Part shown: one piece after another, positions 1-6,363 of the stretch
How the letters are laid out: each line of letters begins with the position of its first letter
Numbering within the stretch: the stretch's first letter is position 1
Origin: Alphaproteobacteria bacterium
GTDB taxonomy: Bacteria; Pseudomonadota; Alphaproteobacteria; Micavibrionales; Micavibrionaceae
Direction of reading: 5' to 3'
DNA length: 6,363 bases
NCBI GenBank assembly: GCA_030427765.1
Contig: JAUICS010000080.1
Coordinates: forward strand, 1 to 6,363
Translations under genes and position numbers: made by a program
The notes under the pieces: model-generated
What the model was told of the DNA's origin: nothing
What the model saw: the letters and a program-made list of their open reading frames with translations, nothing else
The model's database searches: none

Positions 1-1892
1 TGGATGAGGTTGCGGGTGAATATAATGTATCGTTTTCGTCTTATGACGATATCTGGAATTGGTCTGTCGAAAACGTGCCCGATTTCTGGAATAAAATCTG
101 GGATTTTTGCGATGTTATTGGTGATAAGGGCGATGTTGTTCTGGCGAACGAAGACAAAATGCCTGGCGCGATATTCTTTCCAAACGGCTCTATAAATTAC
201 GCCGAAAACCTCCTGCGTAGACGTGATGATGGCGTTGCTATGATTTTTCGTGATGAGCGCGGGCAGGAACGCGAAATTACGTTTGAGGGAGTTTATAATA
301 TTGTTAGCCGTTTGGTGCAGGCGTTGAAAGCGGCTGGCGTTACAAAAGGCGACCGCGTCGCCGGATATATGCCGAATATGCCGGAAACAATTTTTGGTGC
401 ACTGGCGGCATCGGCGATTGGCGCGATTTGGTCGTCGGCCTCTCCGGATTTTGGTATTCAGGGCGTTGTCGACCGTTTTGGTCAGATTGAGCCAAAGGTT
501 ATGATCTGCGTTGATGGTTACCTTTATAACGGGAAGCCGCAAGATTGCCTTGAAAAGATCAAGGAGATACAGCCGAAAATCAAAGGCCTTCAAAAAACAA
601 TTATCGTGCCGTTTTTGAATGATACACCGGATCTTTCGGAACTGACGAATACATCGTTGTTGGATGATTTTATCGCCGATTTTTCTGCGGGTGATATCGC
701 GTTTGAGCGAGTTGAATTCAATCATCCTTTATTCATTATGTTTTCATCCGGCACGACCGGCGTTCCGAAATGCATTGTGCACGGCCATGGCGGTACGCTT
801 ATCCAGCATATGAAGGAACACCAGCTTCAATGTGATATTAAACGCGGTGATAAGGTCTTTTATTTCACCACATGTGGCTGGATGATGTGGAACTGGTTGA
901 TTACCGCGCTGGCGAGTGAGGCAACATTGCTTTTGTTTGACGGTAACCCGTTTTATCCGGATGGCAATGTATTGTGGGATTATACCAGCAGGCATGGATG
1001 TATGCTGTTTGGCACATCGGCGAAATATATCGATGCGATGAAGAAAGAAGGCATTCATCCGGGCAGTACACATGATTTATCTGCTTTGAAGGCAGTTACA
1101 TCCACTGGCTCACCTCTTGTGCATGAAAGCTTTGACTTTGTGTACGAACATATTAAGTCTGACCTGCATTTGGCATCGATTTCCGGCGGTACGGATATTG
1201 TATCCTGTTTCGTACTTGGTAATCCGATTTCCCCGGTTTGGCGCGGCGAAATTCAGGGCGCGGGTTTAGGGATGGCTGTAAGTGTATTCAATGATGACGG
1301 TACGCCAATTCCGGCGGGCGCAGGCAGTGGTGAACTCGTTTGCACAAAGCCGTTCCCGAGTATGCCGGTGCAATTCTGGAATGACCCGTCGGGTGAAAAG
1401 TATAAGGCCGCATATTTTGAGTCATACGATAATATCTGGTGCCATGGCGACTGGGTTGAACGTACGGAGCATGACGGTTTGATTATTCACGGACGTTCGG
1501 ATGCAACGCTGAATCCCGGCGGAGTACGTATCGGTACGGCCGAGATTTATCGTCAGGTAGAGCAAATTCCGGAAGTCATAGAAAGTCTGGCCGTTGGTCA
1601 GGATTGGCAGGGTGATGTGCGCGTCATTCTGTTTGTGCGCCTTAAAGACGGTGTAGAGCTTACCGGTGATTTGATTAAAACCATCGCCAAACGCATTCGT
1701 TCCGGTGCATCACCGCGACATGTACCGGCCAAATGTATTCAGGTTGCGGACATTCCGCGGACGAAGTCGAACAAGATTGTTGAGCTGGCGGTACGCAACG
1801 TCATTCACGGTCGTCCTGTAAAGAATGTTGAGGCACTTGCAAACCCAGAAGCGTTAGAGCTGTATAAGGATCTTGATGAACTCGCAAGCTAG
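1..1892 (+). CDS. aacS: Acetoacetyl-CoA synthetase, 5' end cut off by the window
   Basis: Cytoplasmic ligase of the ANL (acyl/aryl-CoA synthetase) superfamily. It activates acetoacetate with ATP and CoA through an acetoacetyl-AMP intermediate, feeding ketone-body use or polyhydroxybutyrate turnover. The frame is open from base 3, so the gene starts before the window; 629 residues are visible against a usual ~650. The ATG/GTG codons near bases 4 and 75 are not the start, because residues 17-30 ([14 protein letters not shown]) already match the family's N-terminal domain. Visible motifs, numbered from base 3: the P-loop SSGTTGVPK at 248-256, the AacS-typical [10 protein letters not shown] at 289-298, SGGTDI at 394-399, the adenylate-ribose aspartate in HGDW (D483), the hinge segment [11 protein letters not shown] from about 497, and the C-terminal catalytic lysine at 591 in PRTKSNK. 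The usual glycine before that lysine is asparagine here. The 3' end overlaps the SURF1 gene by 17 bp. The family call is near certain; acetyl-CoA synthetase is less likely given the WMMWNW and SDATLNPGG wording. Confidence 0.95.
   Translation, partial: DEVAGEYNVSFSSYDDIWNWSVENVPDFWNKIWDFCDVIGDKGDVVLANEDKMPGAIFFPNGSINYAENLLRRRDDGVAMIFRDERGQEREITFEGVYNIVSRLVQALKAAGVTKGDRVAGYMPNMPETIFGALAASAIGAIWSSASPDFGIQGVVDRFGQIEPKVMICVDGYLYNGKPQDCLEKIKEIQPKIKGLQKTIIVPFLNDTPDLSELTNTSLLDDFIADFSAGDIAFERVEFNHPLFIMFSSGTTGVPKCIVHGHGGTLIQHMKEHQLQCDIKRGDKVFYFTTCGWMMWNWLITALASEATLLLFDGNPFYPDGNVLWDYTSRHGCMLFGTSAKYIDAMKKEGIHPGSTHDLSALKAVTSTGSPLVHESFDFVYEHIKSDLHLASISGGTDIVSCFVLGNPISPVWRGEIQGAGLGMAVSVFNDDGTPIPAGAGSGELVCTKPFPSMPVQFWNDPSGEKYKAAYFESYDNIWCHGDWVERTEHDGLIIHGRSDATLNPGGVRIGTAEIYRQVEQIPEVIESLAVGQDWQGDVRVILFVRLKDGVELTGDLIKTIAKRIRSGASPRHVPAKCIQVADIPRTKSNKIVELAVRNVIHGRPVKNVEALANPEALELYKDLDELAS
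1866..1870 (+). promoter_or_regulatory. Ribosome binding site deciding the SURF1 start
   Basis: AAGGA lies 5 bases before the ATG at 1876 and inside the last codons of the synthetase gene. It favours 1876 over the in-frame TTG at 1873, which would leave only 2 bases of spacing. Its position means ribosomes finishing the synthetase pass over it, so translational coupling is likely (inference). Confidence 0.6.
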
Positions 1893-2595
1893 CAAGCAAA
1901 TCCGTAAATTTCCTTATATCGCAACCGTATTGCTTGTTATTGGCGTTGGTGTACTCGTGTCGTTAGGCATGTGGCAGTTACAGCGTCTTGAATGGAAACA
2001 GAATATTCTTCAGTCCATTGCCGTGGAGCAATTCGTAAATGCGCAAGAGGTGCAACTCGATGCATCAATTATTGAAGATGCGGCTGGCGATCAATACCCT
2101 TATAAACGCGGTTATGTTGACGGTGTTTTTGTTAGCAGCGACCCAGTTTTCATTGGCCCTAGAACACATGACGGTAACGTTGGTTTTCATGCTATACTTC
2201 CATTTCGTTTTGTTGATGGTTCCGCCATTTTTGTTAATTTGGGATGGATTGAAGACAAAGATAACTTGCGTCCTGTTTATCGCCGTCTTGTCCGCTTGCA
2301 AGGGCATGTTAAGGACGGCCGCGGTGTCAGCCGTTTTGTTCCGCAAAACACACCTGAAACAGATAACTGGTTTCGCGCGGATGTAAATGATCTGGCACTA
2401 CATTATGGTATTGATGCGCCCCTGCCGCTTATTTTCTACTCTGAAGTTCCAGGGCTGATGGGCGGGGTTTTGCCGCATGATCCGAAGGTTGAAATTAACA
2501 ATAACCATCTGCAATACGCCATATTCTGGTTCATTATGGCGGCCGTAATGATTGCCGTTTATGTGTTGCGGTTTTTCTGGTTTAAGTCGTCCTGA
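1876..2595 (+). CDS. SURF1-family cytochrome oxidase assembly protein
   Basis: SURF1 proteins help insert heme a into subunit I of aa3-type cytochrome c oxidase in the inner membrane. The 239-residue product has the family's normal length and topology. There is an N-terminal membrane helix at about 13-31 ending in [12 protein letters not shown], a family signature, then a periplasmic domain with [12 protein letters not shown] at about 93-104 and FVNLGWI. A C-terminal helix begins at [11 protein letters not shown], the other family signature, and runs almost to the end. In the VNRGW motif known from many homologues the arginine is leucine here. The ATG at 1876 overlaps the synthetase gene by 17 bp and has a good ribosome binding site. 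In many alphaproteobacteria this gene follows the cta oxidase genes; here it follows aacS, and no oxidase gene is visible. It converges on the M23 peptidase gene with one base between the stops. Confidence 0.93.
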   Translation: MNSQASKQIRKFPYIATVLLVIGVGVLVSLGMWQLQRLEWKQNILQSIAVEQFVNAQEVQLDASIIEDAAGDQYPYKRGYVDGVFVSSDPVFIGPRTHDGNVGFHAILPFRFVDGSAIFVNLGWIEDKDNLRPVYRRLVRLQGHVKDGRGVSRFVPQNTPETDNWFRADVNDLALHYGIDAPLPLIFYSEVPGLMGGVLPHDPKVEINNNHLQYAIFWFIMAAVMIAVYVLRFFWFKSS

Positions 2596-2596
2596 A

Positions 2597-4279
2597 TTAC
2601 TGAACAGTCAGTTCGTCTGCAGATACCTGAGCGTAGCGAACACCGGCCACAAGTGATGCAAACTGGTTGCTTAACTCACCCATTTTACGGTTGAAATCCT
2701 CAAGGTCCTTACCGGCAAGTTGAATACTTTTTGGTAGTTTCAGGTTACGCGGATTTACTTGCGTATCGTTAACCAGGACTTCGTAATGAAGGTGCGGCCC
2801 TGTCGACCGGCCTGTTGATCCGATGTATCCAATGACATCACCCTGTTCAACCCGCACACCGGACTTAATGCCTTTTCCGAAACCATTTAAGTGGGCGTAG
2901 GCGGTTTTGTAGCCATTCATGTGCTTAATGCGGACATAATTTCCGTAGCTCCCGAAACGAGACGCTTTCTCAATTACCCCGTCACCGGCGGCGTAGACAG
3001 GTGTTCCTGTTGGGGCTGCGAAATCAACACCTTTATGCATTTTGGAATATCCAAGGACAGGGTGTTTGCGCATGCCGTAACCGGATGAAATGCGTGCGCC
3101 GTCAACCGGTGTTTGCATCAGGGCCTTGCGGAGGCTACTGCCGTTTGGTTCGAAATAGGCAACTTGTCCGTTTGTTAGTGCGTATCTGTAAACCGGCATT
3201 TTCTTGCCCAGTGTTTCAATAGACGCATAAAGAAGATCACCAGTATCTACAACTTTACCCTTTTTCGTGACCATGACTTCGTAAAGAAGCTCAAGCTCAT
3301 CACCACGGCGGACATCACGCTGGAAATCGATGTCCCATGAATAAAGATGAATGGCTTTTGAGATTACGGATGATGGAATACCAGAATTTAAGGCGGTTTG
3401 GTAAAGTGAGTGTTTTACATTTACGCGTTTGGCGCGGATTTCTGTATGTAGCTCTTCCGCCTTGATATTCGCATTAATGTTTTCATCGTCCTTCATCACA
3501 ACTTCCAGTGTGCGAAGGTTATCAAGTGGCAATTTCAAAGATTGAAAGTCGCTAGTCCCCTCTTCCGCAAATGAAATGGACATTGTTTGTCCGGATTGAA
3601 TGTGACGCGGGTCGTAAACTTTATTTATTGCCTGAACAATGCGGTATACCTGGTCGCCGTCAATTCCCGTATCTTGGAGAATGCCGGCAAGTGTATCACC
3701 GCTTTTTACTTTCAGGACTTTATCTTTTTGAATGGACGCCGTTGTCTTGTCATCGTTTTCACCCGAGCCGCTTGGTGTGGGCGTTCTTGATTTTTTGCTG
3801 TCCATATCGGTTGTTAATGCGGCGGATACGATGTTTTGTTCGGATACATCCGTTTTTGTCTCTACCATCTCATATTCGGTAAGGTTCTCGGAAGGGAGCT
3901 GCGTCATTGCCGTCCAGAAACGTTTTAATGGTGATTTTTCGACATCGTTAAAATAATGGGAAATGGTTTTGCCCATTGTTTTCAAATCTGATGCGATATT
4001 GTCAGTGTCCTGGGCGGATGCCTGTTCCTGAAGGAAGTATTTTTCGATATCGACACTGGTGACCGGGAATGTGCGCTGGAATAGTACGTCCGGCATGATG
4101 ACGGTGTTTGGAGCCTGTTTATCTAAATATGCGGATAGTACACTGACGGCGCAAAATGCCGTGAATGCACCTGTTGTAAATACGTAACGAAGCCGCGGCA
4201 TTCCACCTTTTGTTATGAAGGTCCGGCGACGGAAACCGGAATATCGACAGATGAGATTGGAAATGGATTTGAATGGCAT
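2597..4279 (-). CDS. Membrane-anchored LysM/M23 peptidoglycan endopeptidase (MepM-like)
   Basis: Predicted zinc endopeptidase that cuts peptide cross-links in the cell wall, acting in the periplasm during growth or division. The 560-residue product has a basic N-terminus and a membrane anchor or signal at about 30-50, then a low-complexity linker rich in D, T and S to about 185. A LysM-like domain follows at about 187-237 (KVKSGDTLAGIL...), then a mixed region like the middle domain of MepM/Csd3 proteins at about 255-385. The LytM/M23 domain spans about 390-515. All catalytic positions are present: zinc ligands H415 and D419 in HKGVD, H463 in YAHL, and H496/H498 in GPHLHYE, so it should be active. 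A 45-residue tail follows. Start choice is open: ATG 4279 has AGGA nine bases upstream; ATG 4201 (residue 27) has AAGGTGG almost touching it and would give a classical short signal anchor, MPRLRYVF... The gene lies downstream of the IalB-family gene on the same strand, 233 bp away. Confidence 0.93.
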   Translation of the reverse strand: MPFKSISNLICRYSGFRRRTFITKGGMPRLRYVFTTGAFTAFCAVSVLSAYLDKQAPNTVIMPDVLFQRTFPVTSVDIEKYFLQEQASAQDTDNIASDLKTMGKTISHYFNDVEKSPLKRFWTAMTQLPSENLTEYEMVETKTDVSEQNIVSAALTTDMDSKKSRTPTPSGSGENDDKTTASIQKDKVLKVKSGDTLAGILQDTGIDGDQVYRIVQAINKVYDPRHIQSGQTMSISFAEEGTSDFQSLKLPLDNLRTLEVVMKDDENINANIKAEELHTEIRAKRVNVKHSLYQTALNSGIPSSVISKAIHLYSWDIDFQRDVRRGDELELLYEVMVTKKGKVVDTGDLLYASIETLGKKMPVYRYALTNGQVAYFEPNGSSLRKALMQTPVDGARISSGYGMRKHPVLGYSKMHKGVDFAAPTGTPVYAAGDGVIEKASRFGSYGNYVRIKHMNGYKTAYAHLNGFGKGIKSGVRVEQGDVIGYIGSTGRSTGPHLHYEVLVNDTQVNPRNLKLPKSIQLAGKDLEDFNRKMGELSNQFASLVAGVRYAQVSADELTVQ

Positions 4280-4326
4280 CGTTTGGAGTCCTATGGAGTA
4301 GGGTTCGCGGAGTTATCTGGAATGGA

Positions 4327-4347
4327 ATTGTAACGGGGAATTACAAT
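4327..4347. promoter_or_regulatory. Inverted repeat, candidate operator upstream of the M23 gene
   Basis: ATTGTAA (4327-4333) and TTACAAT (4341-4347) form a perfect 7-bp inverted repeat with a 7-base spacer, centred about 58 bases before the peptidase ATG at 4279. One helical turn and a half between arm centres suits a dimeric regulator. A stem-loop in the leader RNA is the alternative. No T-run follows on either strand, so it is not a typical terminator. I cannot assign the site to a known regulator. The rest of the 4280-4512 gap holds no clear sigma-70 promoter and no gene I trust. Confidence 0.4.
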
Positions 4348-4353
4348 GATGGA

Positions 4354-4371
4354 GTTCATGAAGACGTTCAT
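4354..4371. repeat. Short direct repeat GTTCAT-N6-GTTCAT
   Basis: GTTCAT occurs at 4354-4359 and again at 4366-4371, a 12-base period, only 6 bases from the inverted repeat at 4327-4347. Tandem half-sites of this kind can bind regulators side by side. A six-base repeat can also arise by chance, so this is only a candidate. Confidence 0.25.
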
Positions 4372-4512
4372 TAAAGACAGGGCCGTACCTAACGCATGAT
4401 TGATTTTCAATGAGATGATTCGAGCGTAAATGCGGGACGGCAATTTGAAAAGATTCGGCGAAGATTTTGTATCAGTTATAAACAAGTTGTTGGTGTAACT
4501 CATTCTTATAAT

Positions 4513-5043
4513 TTACTTAATGTTGCACTTCTCGGTTATGGCGTCGTGAACGGCCGTTGATCCTTTAAGGCTGAATGTATCTTTTGTCTTTGTTCCGCGG
4601 CTGGAAACCCCTTCGATTGTCATACGGTTTCCTTTGCGGATGGCATCGGCAATGCGGTCGTCTGTTTCCGCGTCCGGTGCCCATGCCGTATCGTCTTGCG
4701 TGAATAATGTGAATGTCTTGCTGTCGATACGAAGTTTAACCTCGCTGTCCGGTTTATACGTGTATCCGGTGATGTAACTAAACACGTTTTTCGTGTCTTC
4801 TGACGGGCGGTGTGTAATCAGGGCAAATATCTCGCCGCGTTTTGTGTAGTCCCCCTCATCTTTTTGCGGGGTGCTGGCCATGTAACAGACAAGGTTATCA
4901 TTTTCCGTGAATGTATATGCGGACCATTCGCCTGAATTTGTCAGTAATGCCGGTTCGGATGCGTGTGCGGGGCTGAACGCAGCAAATGCTATTATAAACA
5001 GGAATCCTAAGCAGTATCTGCCGATGGTGCGGGCTGTAAGCAT
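4513..5043 (-). CDS. Secreted invasion-associated locus B (IalB) family protein
   Basis: IalB-family proteins are small exported proteins frequent in alphaproteobacteria. They are named after a Bartonella protein linked to erythrocyte invasion, but their role in free-living bacteria is unclear, so no invasion role is claimed. The 176-residue product has a signal peptide with a hydrophobic core at about 10-22 and a probable signal peptidase I site after AHA (residue 28). The mature part opens with GEWSAYTF, a family-like W motif. It holds two cysteines, C53 in NLVCYM and C173 near the C-terminus, well placed for a disulfide as in relatives. Length is typical. The ATG at 5043 gives the only sensible signal peptide, though no clear Shine-Dalgarno sequence precedes it. 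It is transcribed away from the DUF2256 gene and toward the M23 peptidase gene; cotranscription with the latter is possible but untested. IalB assignment rests on overall pattern rather than a sharp catalytic motif. Confidence 0.75.
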   Translation of the reverse strand: MLTARTIGRYCLGFLFIIAFAAFSPAHASEPALLTNSGEWSAYTFTENDNLVCYMASTPQKDEGDYTKRGEIFALITHRPSEDTKNVFSYITGYTYKPDSEVKLRIDSKTFTLFTQDDTAWAPDAETDDRIADAIRKGNRMTIEGVSSRGTKTKDTFSLKGSTAVHDAITEKCNIK

Positions 5044-5140
5044 GTTTTTTATCGTAGAAGTTATTTTAGAATAAAAAGAATTTGCGAATCATATTATCAT
5101 AACCGCTGTTTTACCAAAACACTGCGCATGGTTTATTCAC
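5044..5140. promoter_or_regulatory. Divergent promoter region, IalB gene / DUF2256 gene
   Basis: This 97-bp AT-rich gap separates two divergently read genes and must hold at least one promoter if both are expressed. On the - strand, TAATAT (5096-5091) is a possible -10 element about 47 bases before the IalB ATG, but the upstream -35 candidates (TTGGTA or TTTTGG near 5114-5121) are weak. On the + strand, TATTAT (5092-5097) matches the -10 consensus at five of six bases without a good -35. The two -10 candidates overlap, so the promoters may compete. Exact elements are uncertain. Confidence 0.3.
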
Positions 5141-5287
5141 ATGAAAAAGAAATCGGATTTGCCGGAAAAGATCTGCCCTGTCTGCAATCGACCCTTTTCA
5201 TATCGTAAAAAATGGAAGGATATATGGCATGAGGTTCGTTATTGCTCAGAACGCTGTAGGCGAAACCGAAATAAGAACGTATTATAG
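5141..5287 (+). CDS. DUF2256 family small zinc-cysteine protein
   Basis: This 48-residue protein begins MKKKSDLPEKICPVCNRPF, continues with YRKKWKDIWHEVRYCSERC, and ends in a basic tail (RRNRNKNVL). It carries four cysteines as CxxC (C12, C15) and CxxxC (C35, C39), the arrangement of a small zinc-binding knuckle. The LPEKICPVC...RPF..RKKW....VRYCS..CR wording matches DUF2256 as I remember it, at full family length. The molecular role of the family is unknown to me; RNA or protein binding is a guess from the zinc site and the basic tail. From memory, relatives often lie near cryptochrome/photolyase genes, but none is visible here. The ATG at 5141 has no strong Shine-Dalgarno sequence. It precedes the peptidase fragment by 24 bp on the same strand, so the two may have shared a transcript. 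Confidence 0.88.
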   Translation: MKKKSDLPEKICPVCNRPFSYRKKWKDIWHEVRYCSERCRRNRNKNVL

Positions 5288-5311
5288 AAAGAAATATCGT
5301 ATTACCCTCCT

Positions 5312-5755
5312 ATGATCGATTTATCAGATATTATTGCGAAGATTGAGGAATATGCGGCAATCCCTGCGGTTGTCGGGTATGAGGATGTGTTTCTTGATTA
5401 TCTTTATGAGGAATTCAATAACAAGAACTTGCATGCGACAAAACACAGAAATTTGCTTGAGGTGTCGGGTGACAATCCTGGTTCCGCGATTATTTGTGCG
5501 CATATCGACCGGCACGGTCTCGTCAGTTTGGGCGATGGTGAGTATGTCTACGCGGCGCAGTACATCCGTGAAATCAAGTATGGTGAACGGAATGAGCAAA
5601 CGTATATGGAGCTCGAATCAATTGCCAATCGATTCCATGGGGAGCGTGTGTTTTCTTATGATCCCAAAACGGGTAAGCAGCTTGGTGAAGGCCGTATTCA
5701 AACCTGCCTACCGTCGATGCTGGATGGTGATGCACTATTCCACATAGGGCGTTAG
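5312..5755 (+). pseudogene. Truncated M42-like metallopeptidase, N-terminal part only
   Basis: The 147-residue reading frame looks like the start of a co-catalytic metallopeptidase of the M42 (glutamyl aminopeptidase/endoglucanase M) type. It has an N-terminal helix region, then AIPAVVGYEDVFLDYL at 16-31, and AHIDRHGL at 63-70. The last corresponds to the family's AHxDExG first metal site, with H64 and D66; the usual glutamate after the aspartate is arginine. Segments YDPKTGKQLGEGRI (116-129) and MLDGDALFHI (136-145) also look like this family. Intact members are about 330-360 residues, so more than half is missing, including the other metal ligands and the catalytic glutamate. It cannot be active as a peptidase. 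Just after ALFHI the frame stops at TAG, exactly where the opposite-strand gene begins its overlap; no continuation is seen in the other + frames. An M20 or M28 relative is possible. Start: no convincing ribosome binding site is seen. Confidence 0.6.
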
Positions 5756-6178
5756 CCCAAATTTCTTGTCGTTGATTTTAGAGATGCTCCATTTAATGGC
5801 GGTTTCGAGGTCAGAGAATTGACGAATGCTTTCCCTGAAGAACATTTTTTCCAGAACAATACTGGACAATCCGCCCTTATTGTAGGCCACCACGGAGTAA
5901 AATTCGAGCTGGTGTCTGTTTTTGTAGAATCTCAGCCAATCGGTTGGCACAACCGAATAGTTGTTGATGCGGTTTGAAATATAGGCGATGGGATTGTCCT
6001 TTCCAAGGACATCGTAGGCGATATTGATGATCTTCTTCGCCATGGACCAATTAAAGACCACCCCTTCCTTGATTTCAGATATGACCAGTCCATCAAAAAA
6101 ATAGAATACGCCAAAATCACATTCCCTTATTTCACGAATGTTCTTAAAAAAGTCTATTTCCTTAACGGTTTTTTTCAT
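5735..6178 (-). CDS. Bacteroidota-like small protein of unknown function (SpoIIAA/STAS-like?)
   Basis: This 147-residue soluble protein has no signal peptide or membrane helix. It reads as a genuine protein: FGVFYFFDGLVISEIKEGV at 22-40, IAYISNRINNYSVVPTDW at 64-81, and a C-terminal LEKMFF...FSDLETAIKW at 109-130. From memory this resembles a family of ~130-residue proteins common in Flavobacteriia and other Bacteroidota, perhaps with a STAS/SpoIIAA-like alpha-beta fold; function is unknown. The gene is about 40% GC and follows an AT-rich leader. Its start at 6178 has no clear Shine-Dalgarno sequence, as is usual in Bacteroidota. Its last codons (TPYVE) and stop overlap the end of the truncated peptidase gene by 21 bp on the opposite strand. 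Together these suggest recently arrived DNA. That it is a real gene is likely; the family placement is moderate. Confidence 0.65.
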   Translation of the reverse strand: MKKTVKEIDFFKNIREIRECDFGVFYFFDGLVISEIKEGVVFNWSMAKKIINIAYDVLGKDNPIAYISNRINNYSVVPTDWLRFYKNRHQLEFYSVVAYNKGGLSSIVLEKMFFRESIRQFSDLETAIKWSISKINDKKFGLTPYVE

Positions 6179-6338
6179 AGCCCATAAATATCTCGAAAAG
6201 CATGAGATTCAGATGATAAAATTAAGAAATCTTGACATCTGGAAAGGATATGAAATCATAACAAAAAGATAATTTTTGGTCAGGGGCTACATCAATTTCC
6301 TATTCCCAATTGGTTCTAGATTCCATTTAGAGATAGCT

Positions 6339-6363
6339 CAACCACCATTTTTCCCTGTGGTTG
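6339..6363. repeat. Perfect inverted repeat at the window edge
   Basis: CAACCAC (6339-6345) and GTGGTTG (6357-6363) are a perfect 7-bp inverted repeat around an 11-base spacer. The right arm ends on the last base, so the stem may be longer than visible. It could be a terminator stem of a neighbouring gene or a protein-binding site. No T-run is visible on the left side. The leader 6179-6338 otherwise holds only an isolated TTGACA (6232-6237, + strand) and a 6-bp inverted repeat CAGATG/CATCTG (6210-6215, 6236-6241). Confidence 0.4.

Noticed and set aside
744..1073. 109-codon - strand frame inside aacS
   Set aside because: It lies wholly antisense to the most conserved part of a well-recognised enzyme and has no family features.
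3571..3956. Three + strand frames of 67-103 codons opposite the M23 gene
   Set aside because: They are antisense to the linker and LysM coding region; the products are rich in C, R, F and L with no domain, as expected for shadow frames.
4291..4503. 70-codon - strand frame filling the gap between the IalB and M23 genes
   Set aside because: It fits the gap neatly (9 bp after one gene, 11 bp before the next). However, I counted about 30% GC at first codon positions against 53% at third positions, the reverse of the usual coding pattern. There is no Shine-Dalgarno sequence and no recognisable domain. The region more likely holds regulatory sequence.
5334..5747. 137-codon + strand frame overlapping the peptidase fragment
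   Set aside because: It is a frame-shifted shadow of the peptidase coding sequence; the product is rich in M, R and S with no family match, while the frame at 5312 shows metallopeptidase motifs.
6232..6260. TTGACA on the + strand as a promoter for a gene beyond the window
   Set aside because: The -35 hexamer is perfect, but no acceptable -10 element lies 16-18 bases downstream and no gene follows within the window.
6327..6362. Possible C-terminal tail (NHREKWWLSYL, stop) of a - strand gene entering from the right
   Set aside because: Only eleven codons are visible and they coincide with an inverted repeat; too short to support a gene.

Overview
The window looks like chromosomal DNA of an alphaproteobacterium of moderate GC content. 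AacS, SURF1 and an IalB-family protein occur together, and the AacS and SURF1 sequences resemble alphaproteobacterial ones. The genus cannot be named from the sequence. Base composition falls toward the right end: I counted about 40% GC for 5761-6180 and about 30-33% for 6181-6300. Sample lines inside the aacS gene run at about 45-55%.

Left block, + strand (1-2595): the 3' ~95% of an acetoacetyl-CoA synthetase gene, cut by the window start, is followed by a SURF1 cytochrome oxidase assembly gene. The SURF1 start codon lies inside the end of the synthetase gene. The pair links acetoacetate or polyhydroxybutyrate carbon recovery to a respiratory assembly factor only through cotranscription; no shared biochemistry is implied.

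Middle block, - strand (2597-5043): a membrane-anchored LysM/M23 peptidoglycan endopeptidase with all catalytic residues, and upstream of it a secreted IalB-family protein. Both are envelope proteins. The 233 bp between them carries a perfect 7+7 inverted repeat and a short direct repeat that could be regulatory. The endopeptidase ends one base from the SURF1 stop, so the two blocks converge with no room for a terminator between them.

Right block (5141-6363): divergent from the IalB gene are a 48-residue zinc-cysteine DUF2256 protein and the N-terminal part of an M42-like metallopeptidase. The peptidase reading frame stops after 147 codons, far short of the family. Its end overlaps tail-to-tail with a - strand gene for a 147-residue protein resembling small proteins common in Bacteroidota. 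I read this as a recombination or insertion scar: incoming AT-rich DNA replaced the 3' half of the peptidase gene. The window ends in an AT-rich stretch without a gene I can support, closing with a perfect inverted repeat at the very edge. This boundary is the most unusual part of the window. I saw no CRISPR array, tRNA, rRNA or complete insertion sequence, and no clearly new multi-gene system.
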